From contig NZ_QJRG01000047.1 of the NCBI RefSeq assembly GCF_004025535.1, forward strand, positions 620,001 to 684,000: DNA of 64,000 nucleotides, read 5' to 3'. Source of the DNA: Pseudomonas alkylphenolica. Lineage in GTDB: Bacteria > Pseudomonadota > Gammaproteobacteria > Pseudomonadales > Pseudomonadaceae. The position numbers and the translations under genes were made by a program. This document shows positions 26,217-33,566 of the stretch, piece by piece. The notes under the pieces are model-generated. The model saw nothing but the letters and a program-made list of their open reading frames with translations. It did not search any database and was not told the DNA's origin. Numbering within the stretch: the first letter of the stretch is position 1; every line of letters begins with the position of its first letter.

Positions 26217-26639
26217 ATGTCCGCACCTCGTCCTTCACTGACCCTGACCCTGCTGCAAGCGCGCGAAGCGGCCATGGGCTTTTTTCGCCCGTCGCTCAAT
26301 CAGCACGGCCTGACCGAGCAGCAATGGCGGATCATCCGCATCCTGCGCCAGAGCGGTGAGCTGGAGAGTTATCAGCTGGCCGAACAGGCCTGCATCCTCA
26401 AGCCGAGCATGACCGGCGTGCTGTCGCGCATGGAGCGTGACGGCCTGGTGCGTCGCTGGCGCTCTGCGCAAGACCAGCGCCGCGTGCACGTCGGGCTGAC
26501 CGAAAAAGGCCAGCAATGCTTCGTGTCCATGAGCGAGGACATGGAGCACAACTACCAGCGCATCCTCGAGCAGTTCGGTGAAGAAAAACTCCAGCAGTTG
26601 CTGGCGCTGCTCGAAGAGCTGAAGCAGATCAAGCTCTGA
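26217..26639 (+). CDS. hpaR: MarR-type repressor of homoprotocatechuate genes
   Basis: A 140-residue MarR protein starting MSAPRPSLTLTLLQAREAAM. The winged-helix core runs LTEQQWRIIRILRQSGELES, QLAEQACILKPSMTGVLSRMERDGLVRRWRSAQDQRR, typical of HpaR. The ribosome-binding site is weak. The upstream ATG at 26124 adds a cysteine-rich segment not typical of the family. It is divergent from the hpa operon and 46 bp before hpaA. HpaR proteins repress until the pathway substrate (4-HPA/homoprotocatechuate) binds. Confidence 0.9.
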   Translation: MSAPRPSLTLTLLQAREAAMGFFRPSLNQHGLTEQQWRIIRILRQSGELESYQLAEQACILKPSMTGVLSRMERDGLVRRWRSAQDQRRVHVGLTEKGQQCFVSMSEDMEHNYQRILEQFGEEKLQQLLALLEELKQIKL

Positions 26640-26685
26640 TCCCGGGCCGGCGTCGCCCTCCTGTTTTGCTGAGTGAGACCTGCTG

Positions 26686-27597
26686 ATGGCGATGCGGCCC
26701 CCGATTCCCAACATCCACATTGGCCAGACCTACGATCAGCGCTATGCCGATGCCCAGGTGCATTACGAGGCGCTCGGCAAGCTGGCGGATTTTTTCGGGC
26801 GCAACATGCCCGTGCACCGGCACGACCGGTTTTTCCAGGTGCACTACGTCAAGAGTGGTACCGTGCGGGTGTACCTCGACGACCAGTTGTACCTGCAGCA
26901 AGGGCCGATGTTCTTCCTCACGCCACCCACCGTTCCCCATGCGTTTGTCACCGATGCGCACAGTGACGGCCATGTGCTGACGGTCAGCCAGCAACTGGTG
27001 TGGCCGCTGCTGGAAGAAAGCGTCGGCCTGGCCGGCGGTGCGCGCATCGCGCCGATCTGTGTGGCCGTGGGTGAGGGGGATGATGTCGACGCTTGCGAAG
27101 TGGCGCGGCTTAACCTGCTGTTCGACCAGTTGCGGGGTGAGTTCGCCGGCAACCAGGCCGGACGGGCCATGAGCCTGGAAGCCCTGACCCGGCTGATTTT
27201 CATCAGCCTGTTGCGGCTGTCGGCGCGCGCCTTGACGGCGCAGCCGTCACGCAGCGAAGACCTGCACATCTTTCAGGGGTTTAACCTGCAGATTGAGGCG
27301 CACTACCTGCAGCATCTGCCGCTGAGCCGGTATGCGCAGCTGTTGGGGGTGACCGAGGCGCGGCTCAATGACGTGTGCCGGCGTATTGCCGACATGCCGT
27401 CAAAGCGCCTGGTGTTTGAGCGTTTGATGCAGGAAGCCAAGCGGCTGCTGTTGTTTACCGGCAGTACGGTGAACGAAATCTGCTACCAGCTTGGCTTCAA
27501 GGACCCGGCGTATTTCAGCCGCTTCTTCACCCGTCACGCCGGGCAGACGCCCGGCGAATACCGGGCGCGCAGCCGCGCGGGTGATGACGCGCGCTAG
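26686..27597 (+). CDS. hpaA: AraC-type activator HpaA
   Basis: A 303-residue AraC/XylS regulator. The N-terminal cupin contains NMPVHRHDRFFQVHYVKSGTVRVYLDDQ and GPMFFLTPPTVPHAF. The C-terminal DNA-binding domain includes LSRYAQLLGVTEARLNDVCRRI and STVNEICYQLGFKDPAYFSRFFTRHAGQTPGEYR. HpaA normally activates hpaBC (4-hydroxyphenylacetate 3-hydroxylase), but no hpaBC genes are in the window, so its target lies elsewhere or has changed. Confidence 0.9.
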   Translation: MAMRPPIPNIHIGQTYDQRYADAQVHYEALGKLADFFGRNMPVHRHDRFFQVHYVKSGTVRVYLDDQLYLQQGPMFFLTPPTVPHAFVTDAHSDGHVLTVSQQLVWPLLEESVGLAGGARIAPICVAVGEGDDVDACEVARLNLLFDQLRGEFAGNQAGRAMSLEALTRLIFISLLRLSARALTAQPSRSEDLHIFQGFNLQIEAHYLQHLPLSRYAQLLGVTEARLNDVCRRIADMPSKRLVFERLMQEAKRLLLFTGSTVNEICYQLGFKDPAYFSRFFTRHAGQTPGEYRARSRAGDDAR

Positions 27598-27627
27598 CGT
27601 CGGGTGCGAATCGCCAGCCAAGACGCC

Positions 27628-28893
27628 TCACATCAACGGTAAGGTGTAACCGATGATGATGCGGTTTTCGTCGATATCCGACGTCAAGCCTGCGCTGGAA
27701 CGGAAGGTGGCATTGCGTAGCCGAACGTTAAAACCTTTGAAGGTACCCGACTGGAAGACATACACCAGGTCGGTGTCACGCTCCCATTCCTTGCCGCCGC
27801 TGACCCGCGCCGTTTCGATGTTGCGGCCGTTCACATAGCGGGTCATGAAGGCCAGGCCCGGCACGCCAAGGGCGGCAAAATCGTAGTCGTAGCGGGCTTG
27901 CCAGGCATCGGTCTCGGCCTTGGTGAAGGTGTTCACCGTCACCAGGTTGACCGAGTACGGGTCCAGGCCCGGGAAGGCGAAATCACCCTCACCGGACAGG
28001 TTCTGGTAGCCGACCCCGAACTTGTGCGCGCCGACCCCCAGCGTCAGCATGCCGTTGAAGAAGCGGTTGTCGATCCGTCCGCCGTCGACCCGGGCGGCGC
28101 TGCGAAATCGCTGGTCGCCTTGCTCGCCGGTGTCGAAATAGCGCAGGTCGGTCTTGAGTGTTACACCCTCGGCCAAGGTGGCGTTGTGGACCAGCCCGGC
28201 ATAGTGCTGCTGGTAGATGTTGTCCATCTGCGCGTAGTAGTAACTCAGCGCTAGCGTCGGGCTCAACGCATAGCTGCCACCCACCAGGTCGAGGTGGGCG
28301 CTGTCGACACCGCTGTAGTTCATTTCGTCGTTGCTCGACGAATCGCGTTGGTTGATCTTTTCCAGGCGCCCGGCATTGATGGTCAGGCCGGCGATCTCCT
28401 GCGACGTCAGCAAGCTGCCGGCATAGGTGGAGGAGAGCAGGCGCGTGTCGTTGTAGGCGGCCACCGGCAGCTGCGGCTGCAACGTACCAACCTTCAGCAC
28501 GGTTTTCGACAGCCGCACTTTGGCAGCCAGGCCCAGTTCGCTGTAGGTGTCTTCCGGCTCCAGGCTGTCAGCGCCATAGGCCAGCAGGCCGGTGCCGCGC
28601 CGGTCGCGGCTGGAGTCGAGCTTGATGGCGGTTTCGGCAATGGCATCCAGGCCAAAACCCAGGGTGCCCTCGGTGAACCCCGACTCGATACGTGCCGTGA
28701 AGCCTTGCGCCCATTCTTCGGCCTTGGCCTGTGGCGCGTTGCTTTGGCGAAAATCACGGTTCATGTACATGTTGCGGGCTTCGATGCTGGCTTTGGTGTC
28801 GCCGAGAAAGTCGGCGTGTGCCATGTGGCTGAAGCCACAGGCGGTTCCGAACAGGCAGGCCAGTGCCGGGGCAGTGCGTGTAATCCTGGTCAT
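27628..28893 (-). CDS. OprD-family outer-membrane porin (hpa-associated)
   Basis: A 421-residue beta-barrel porin with a signal peptide (cleavage near SHMAHA). The OprD signature appears early (NMYMNRDFRQSNAPQAKAEEWAQGF, then IESGFTEGTLGFGLDAIA) and the terminal strand ends IIIGYTLPLM. It is clearly paralogous to the porin at 57387 in the phenylacetate cluster. Its promoter region is shared with the divergent TRAP transporter, so it probably admits the aromatic acid across the outer membrane for that system. Confidence 0.9.
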   Translation of the reverse strand: MTRITRTAPALACLFGTACGFSHMAHADFLGDTKASIEARNMYMNRDFRQSNAPQAKAEEWAQGFTARIESGFTEGTLGFGLDAIAETAIKLDSSRDRRGTGLLAYGADSLEPEDTYSELGLAAKVRLSKTVLKVGTLQPQLPVAAYNDTRLLSSTYAGSLLTSQEIAGLTINAGRLEKINQRDSSSNDEMNYSGVDSAHLDLVGGSYALSPTLALSYYYAQMDNIYQQHYAGLVHNATLAEGVTLKTDLRYFDTGEQGDQRFRSAARVDGGRIDNRFFNGMLTLGVGAHKFGVGYQNLSGEGDFAFPGLDPYSVNLVTVNTFTKAETDAWQARYDYDFAALGVPGLAFMTRYVNGRNIETARVSGGKEWERDTDLVYVFQSGTFKGFNVRLRNATFRSSAGLTSDIDENRIIIGYTLPLM

Positions 28894-28970
28894 TGTTGTT
28901 GTCTCTAGGATTGCTGTTGGCGTGTTGGCACGGCGTTGGGTCCTTGCGCCGCACGTAAATCATGTAGCCA

Positions 28971-28992
28971 TATTGTTAAGTTATTAACAATA
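28971..28992. promoter_or_regulatory. perfect TTAAC-type inverted repeat upstream of the porin (probable HpaR operator)
   Basis: TATTGTTAA (28971-28979), spacer GTTA, TTAACAATA (28984-28992): a perfect 9-bp dyad ~80 bp upstream of the porin ATG. The TTGTTAA core is shared with the hpa operator. Confidence 0.6.
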
Positions 28993-29152
28993 GTCTTTTT
29001 CACTAAAAGAAAAGATTACGGGCCACCAATGGCAGCCGTTCGCTCTGTTAATTCATTGAAATAAAACGACAAAAACTCGTTTTTCAACCTGCATAAATCA
29101 CCTGCGTCGACACATGATGGCGCGCGCGGTGGTTGACAATTGCTGGTAAAAA

Positions 29153-29166
29153 ATTAACTTATTAAC
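29153..29166. promoter_or_regulatory. second TTAAC-type repeat, upstream of the TRAP genes
   Basis: ATTAACTTATTAAC, identical at 12 of 14 positions to the core of the repeat at 28975-28988 (GTTAAGTTATTAAC). It lies ~65 bp before the dctP ATG. Confidence 0.5.
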
Positions 29167-29229
29167 GTATTGCGCTTCCTTAGAGCCTTCGCGCCAGCGT
29201 GGCCACAACAACAAAACGGAGCTAACACC

Positions 29230-30249
29230 ATGAAAATAATGACAATTACTGCCTTGTGCCTGGCCATGGCGGGCGCCGCGTCGGCACAGGCCGAAACCGT
29301 CACGCTCAAGGTTGCGCACTTCCTGCCTTCTACCTCGAACGCTCAGGTCAACATCATCGAGCCGTGGTGCGAGCAACTGCGTCAGGAATCCAACGATCGC
29401 ATCAAGTGCCAGCTGTACCCGTCGATGCAATTGGGGGGAACGCCAGCCAAGCTTGCCGACATGGCGCGTAATGGTGTGGCCGACATTGTCTGGACCGCGC
29501 CGGCGTATTCGGCCGGCAAATTTCCACGGGTCGAGGCGCTGGAGTTGCCGTTCGTACTGCCCTACGGCGGCAAGGCCGGCAACGAGATCATCTGGAATTT
29601 CTACGAGCAGTACGCCAAGGACGACTTCAAGGGCTACAAGGTGCTGGTGGTGCACGGTGACGGTGGCATGAACCTGCACACCCGCGGCAAGGCCGTACAG
29701 ACCCTGGCTGACCTCAAGGGCCTGAAGTTGCGGGCGTCGAGCCGCACCGCGGCGAAAACCGTCGAAGGCCTGGGCGCGACCCCGGTGAGCATGCCTCCGG
29801 CGCAGATGACCGAAGCCATATCCAAGGGCGTGGTCGACGGGGCGTTGGCGGCCTGGGAAGTGGTACCCGCGACCAAACTGGATGAAGTCACCCAGTACCA
29901 CAGCGTGACCCCGGTCGGGCAGCCCGCGTTCGGTTACACGGTGCTGGCGATGTTGATGAACCAGCGCAAGTTCGACAGCCTGCCGGCAGACCTGCAGGCC
30001 ATCATCGAGCGCAACAGCGGCAAGGCCCTCTCCGAACGTTTCGCCACGGCCTGGGACAAGGCCAGCGATGCCGCCTATGTCGCCACACCGGCGGCAGGCC
30101 GGGTAACCATCGAGGCGAAAGACTACAGCCTGATGCAAGCCTCAACCGCCGAAGCCGTGCAGCAGTGGATCAAAGAGGCCGATGAAAAGGGCCTGGATGG
30201 CAAGGCGCTGGTGCAGGACGTGCGTAGCCTCTCCGGCCTGGCGCAGTAA
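29230..30249 (+). CDS. TRAP transporter substrate-binding protein (DctP family)
   Basis: A 339-residue periplasmic protein starting MKIMTITALCLAMAGAASAQA, a clean Sec signal peptide that fixes the start at 29230. The body carries TVTLKVAHFLPSTSNAQV, RIKCQLYPSMQLGGTPAKLADM and VVDGALAAWEVVP. TRAP binding proteins bind organic acids, usually through an arginine-carboxylate salt bridge (likely in LKLRASSRTA). Genomic position next to hpa genes suggests 4-hydroxyphenylacetate or a related aromatic acid. Confidence 0.9.
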   Translation: MKIMTITALCLAMAGAASAQAETVTLKVAHFLPSTSNAQVNIIEPWCEQLRQESNDRIKCQLYPSMQLGGTPAKLADMARNGVADIVWTAPAYSAGKFPRVEALELPFVLPYGGKAGNEIIWNFYEQYAKDDFKGYKVLVVHGDGGMNLHTRGKAVQTLADLKGLKLRASSRTAAKTVEGLGATPVSMPPAQMTEAISKGVVDGALAAWEVVPATKLDEVTQYHSVTPVGQPAFGYTVLAMLMNQRKFDSLPADLQAIIERNSGKALSERFATAWDKASDAAYVATPAAGRVTIEAKDYSLMQASTAEAVQQWIKEADEKGLDGKALVQDVRSLSGLAQ

Positions 30250-30254
30250 CCGCC

Positions 30255-30788
30255 ATGCAGGAATCTCTGACTATCGAGTTCGATGCCGAGCAGCATCGTG
30301 GGTGGGTGCGCCGCACCTTGTTGGCCCTTACCCAGAGTTTTGCATTGGCCGGCGGCGTGTTGCTGATCGGCCTGGTCGCCATGTCGATGGTGTCCATCGT
30401 CGGGCGCAAACTGTTTTCCATGCCGATACGCGGCGACATGGAGCTGGTGGAAGTCGGCGCCGCCATTGCCATTGCGGCGTTCCTGCCGCTGTGCGAGTTG
30501 CGCGGTACGCACATCAAGGTCGATGCGCTGACCTCGTGGTTGCCGGCGTTGGCGCGTGACACGCTGGATGGCATCGGTCATCTGCTGTGCTGTGCGGCGG
30601 CCTGGATCCTGGCCTGGCGCACCTGGTTGCAGATGCTCGACAGCCGCGAGTTTGGTGAAACCACCACGCTGCTCGCATTCCCCCTGTGGATCCCGCTGTT
30701 GTTGATTGTCCCCAGCCTGGTGCTGCTGGGGCTTTGCGCGTTGGCGCGTGTTCAGGATATCTGTCGTAAAGCCGGGAGGCGCGCATGA
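30255..30788 (+). CDS. TRAP transporter small permease (DctQ family)
   Basis: A 177-residue membrane protein with four hydrophobic helices: FALAGGVLLIGLVAMSMVSIVGRKLFS, an ELVEVGAAIAIAAFLPLCELRGTHIKVD segment typical of DctQ, a third helix near HLLCCAAAWILAWRTW and a fourth near LWIPLLLIVPSLVLLGL. It lies 5 bp after dctP and overlaps dctM by 4 bp. Confidence 0.88.
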   Translation: MQESLTIEFDAEQHRGWVRRTLLALTQSFALAGGVLLIGLVAMSMVSIVGRKLFSMPIRGDMELVEVGAAIAIAAFLPLCELRGTHIKVDALTSWLPALARDTLDGIGHLLCCAAAWILAWRTWLQMLDSREFGETTTLLAFPLWIPLLLIVPSLVLLGLCALARVQDICRKAGRRA

Positions 30789-32107
30789 GCGGTTTGGCAT
30801 TGGGGCTGACCGCCCTGGGTATCACCACGTTGCTGTTGCTGTTGCGGGTGCACATTGGCGTCACGATGCTGGTGGGCGGCGCCGCGTGCTTTTGGGCGAT
30901 CAACGATGGCGACTTGTCTAGCCTGTTGTTCACGCTCAACTCGCTGGCCTACTCGCGGCTGTCCAACTACGACCTGGCGGTAATTCCGCTGTTCGTGATG
31001 ATGGGCCAGTTCGCCACCCATGGCGGCTTGTCGAAGGCGATCTTCCGCTGCGCCGCGGCTTTCATCGGGCACTGGAAAGGCGGCATGGGGCTTTCGGCCA
31101 TTGGCGCTTGCGCCGGTTTTGGCGCGATCTGCGGGTCATCGTTGGCAACGGCCGCCACCATGAGCCATGTGGCACTGCCAGAGTTGCGCCGGCACAAGTA
31201 CTCGGGACGCCTGGCCACGGCCACCGTGGCGGCGGGCGGTACCCTGGGCATTCTGATTCCGCCGTCGGTGCCGTTGATCATCTATGCGGTGCTGACCCAG
31301 GAATCGATCGCCAAGCTGTTCGTCGCGGCCATCGTTCCCGGCGTACTGGCGATCATCGGCTACATGATCGTGCTGCGTGTCATGGTTGCCCGTGACGAGA
31401 GCCAGGCCACCGTATCGGAGAAGGCGTCGCCGGCCGAGCGGGCCAAGGCACTGATCAACGTCTCGCCGGTAATTGGCGTGTTCCTGGTGGTGATCGTCGG
31501 TATCTACGGCGGCTGGGCCAACCCGACCGAAGCGGCGTCCATCGGTGCTGCCGCGTGCGGCGTGCTGGCGCTGTGGCAGGGCGGCATGCGCTGGAGCGGC
31601 TTTCGCGCGAGCATGCTGGGTACCGCCGAAACCACGGCAATGATCTTTCTCGTGCTGCTCGGTGCCGACCTGCTCAACTCAGGTCTGGCGCTGACCCAGA
31701 TGCCGGGTGAACTGGCGGCCTGGGTGATCGGCAGCGGCATGGCACCGATGCTGGTACTGCTGGTGATTCTTGGCCTGTACCTGCTGCTGGGCTGTGTGAT
31801 GGATTCGTTGGCGATGATCCTGCTGACCATTCCGATTTTCTACCCAATGATCATGGGCCTGGATTTCTTCGGCATGAGCGAAACCGACAAGTCGATCTGG
31901 TTCGGCATCCTCGCCCTGATGGTGGTGGAGATCGGATTGATCCACCCACCGCTGGGCATGAACCTGTTCATCGTCCAGCGCAGTGCCGGCGATGTTCCCT
32001 ATGGCGAAACCGCCAAGGGCATTGTGCCGTTCCTGTGTTCGGACCTGGTGCGCATTGCCTTGCTGGTCGCCTTCCCGGGGCTGAGCTTGTGGTTGCTCAC
32101 CTTCTGA
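30785..32107 (+). CDS. TRAP transporter large permease (DctM family)
   Basis: A 440-residue membrane protein with ~12 helices. The DctM pattern is clear: LAVIPLFVMMGQFATHGGLSK, GFGAICGSSLATAATMSHVALPE, GGTLGILIPPSVPLIIYAVLTQESIAKLF and IGLIHPPLGMNLF. It uses the sodium gradient to drive uptake with DctP and DctQ. It overlaps dctQ by 4 bp. Confidence 0.92.
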   Translation: MSGLALGLTALGITTLLLLLRVHIGVTMLVGGAACFWAINDGDLSSLLFTLNSLAYSRLSNYDLAVIPLFVMMGQFATHGGLSKAIFRCAAAFIGHWKGGMGLSAIGACAGFGAICGSSLATAATMSHVALPELRRHKYSGRLATATVAAGGTLGILIPPSVPLIIYAVLTQESIAKLFVAAIVPGVLAIIGYMIVLRVMVARDESQATVSEKASPAERAKALINVSPVIGVFLVVIVGIYGGWANPTEAASIGAAACGVLALWQGGMRWSGFRASMLGTAETTAMIFLVLLGADLLNSGLALTQMPGELAAWVIGSGMAPMLVLLVILGLYLLLGCVMDSLAMILLTIPIFYPMIMGLDFFGMSETDKSIWFGILALMVVEIGLIHPPLGMNLFIVQRSAGDVPYGETAKGIVPFLCSDLVRIALLVAFPGLSLWLLTF

Positions 32108-32125
32108 TTACTGCGTGCTCCTTTG

Positions 32126-32148
32126 GGCCGCCTTCGGGCGGCCTTTTT
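32126..32148 (+). terminator. intrinsic terminator of the TRAP operon
   Basis: GGCCGCC, tetraloop TTCG, GGCGGCC, then five Ts. It lies between the convergent TRAP and MFS genes. Confidence 0.92.
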
Positions 32149-32165
32149 CGTTGCGGCGTGCCGAT

Positions 32166-33374
32166 TCAGCCGTGTTTGAGCTTCAGCTGCCGTGTCGCCC
32201 AGGCACAGTAAAGCAACAGCAGGGCACCGGCTCCCAGCTGCACGGCGGGCGCCCCCAGGTGGGCGGCGAGCATCCCGGCGAGCAAGCCGCCGATGGCATC
32301 GAAGCCGAAGCGCGTCGAGGTGTACAGCGAAACGACCCGCCCCCGCAGCGCCTCCGGTGCATCGCTTTGCAGCAGAATGTTGGTGCCGACATTGCACACG
32401 GTGATACCGAACCCGAGCAGGGCCATGGCACCCAGCGACAAGCCGATCTGCGTGCTGGCGGCGAACAGCAGCATGGCCAATGCACTGGCAACAGCGCAGG
32501 CCAGGATCAAACGCTGCAGGGCCACGGCGCTGCGATTGCCGGCCAGCATCACGCTGGCGCTCAGCGAACCCAGCCCGGCAGCGCCCCACAACCAGCCCAG
32601 GGTGGTGGCATCACCGCCGAAGATATCGCGGGCAAATACCGGCAACAGCACCACGTAACTCGATGCAGTGAGGTTGACCACCATGACGCTGAGCATCATC
32701 TGCTTGATTTGCGGGGTGTCCAGGGCATAGCGCAGCCCTTCGCCGAGGATATTGCGAAACGAACCGCTGGCCCGCAGAGAAGGTGCCAGGCGTATGCATG
32801 CAAGGCCAATGACCAGCGCCAGGTACGACACCGCGTTCAAGGTAAAGCACACCGCTTCGCTGACCACCGCCAGCAACAGGCCGGCCAGGGGCGGGCCGAT
32901 GAAGCGCGACAGGGTAAACAGCATGGCGTTGAGTGCCAGGGCGTTGGCCAGGTCCTGGCGGTCGTCGACGAACTGGCTGAGCAGCGATTGGCGCAGCGGC
33001 GTGTCCACGGCATTCAGCACGCCCAGCAGGGCAGCCATGGCCACGATCAGGGTCGGGCCGATCTGCTCGCTGGCGGTCAGCCCGGCGAGAACCAGGGCCT
33101 GCAGGGCCAGTGCCGATTCGACCACTATCAACAGCCGGCGTTTGTCATGGCGATCGATCCAGGCGCCGGCAAAGGGCCCTACCAGCAGTTGCGGTATCAG
33201 TGCGGCGAACGTGGTCAGGCCGAGGAGGGCCACGGAATCGGTCAGCCGGTAGATCAACCATGACAAGGCGACTTGCTGGATCCAGGTACCCAGCGTGGAA
33301 ATCGAGTGGCCGATGAAGTACAGGCGGAAATTGCGATGGCGCAGGGCGCGCAGGGAACTGGGCCAGTGGCGCAT
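32166..33374 (-). CDS. MFS exporter, EntS/MFS_3 type
   Basis: A 402-residue transporter with ~12 helices starting MRHWPSSLRALRHRNFRLYFIG; an earlier ORF start at 33551 lies inside the terminator of fpvA and is rejected. LVGPFAGAWIDRHDKRRLLIVVE and DTPLRQSLLSQFVDD are hallmarks of the EntS-like family, which includes enterobactin exporters. Position next to fpvA suggests a siderophore link, while a TTGTTAACAA site 56 bp upstream suggests control with the hpa genes. Both are inference. Confidence 0.85.
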   Translation of the reverse strand: MRHWPSSLRALRHRNFRLYFIGHSISTLGTWIQQVALSWLIYRLTDSVALLGLTTFAALIPQLLVGPFAGAWIDRHDKRRLLIVVESALALQALVLAGLTASEQIGPTLIVAMAALLGVLNAVDTPLRQSLLSQFVDDRQDLANALALNAMLFTLSRFIGPPLAGLLLAVVSEAVCFTLNAVSYLALVIGLACIRLAPSLRASGSFRNILGEGLRYALDTPQIKQMMLSVMVVNLTASSYVVLLPVFARDIFGGDATTLGWLWGAAGLGSLSASVMLAGNRSAVALQRLILACAVASALAMLLFAASTQIGLSLGAMALLGFGITVCNVGTNILLQSDAPEALRGRVVSLYTSTRFGFDAIGGLLAGMLAAHLGAPAVQLGAGALLLLYCAWATRQLKLKHG

Positions 33375-33429
33375 GACTGAGTACGGCTCCGGTACCGGGT
33401 GGGGGCGCCATGTTAAAGGTTTCGTTGCG

Positions 33430-33439
33430 TTGTTAACAA
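33430..33439. promoter_or_regulatory. TTGTTAACAA palindrome upstream of the MFS gene
   Basis: A perfect 10-bp palindrome in a short AT-rich patch, sharing the TTGTTAAC core of the hpa operator. It is short, so chance occurrence is possible. Confidence 0.4.
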
Positions 33440-33493
33440 TTTTTTCGGCAAACAAACCTGCCGGAAATTCGACCCGCTCGCACTTCCGCACAT

Positions 33494-33549
33494 AAAAAAG
33501 CCGACCCGGCAAAGACCACACTCCATCACGTGGCCTGCACCGGGTCGGC
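33494..33549 (-). terminator. terminator downstream of fpvA
   Basis: Read leftward: GCCGACCCGG (33549-33540), a ~30-base loop, CCGGGTCGGC (33509-33500), then six Ts (33499-33494). The 10-bp arms are perfect. Confidence 0.8.
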
Positions 33550-33566
33550 ATTCACTCGTCGTGCAA

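Larger units (their letters stand above)
28894..29229. other. 336-bp AT-rich divergent control region between porin and TRAP genes
   Basis: No gene is visible. It holds two related inverted repeats (28971-28992 and 29153-29166) and a TTGACA at 29133-29138 with no convincing paired -10. The AT-richness contrasts with the surroundings. Confidence 0.6.
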
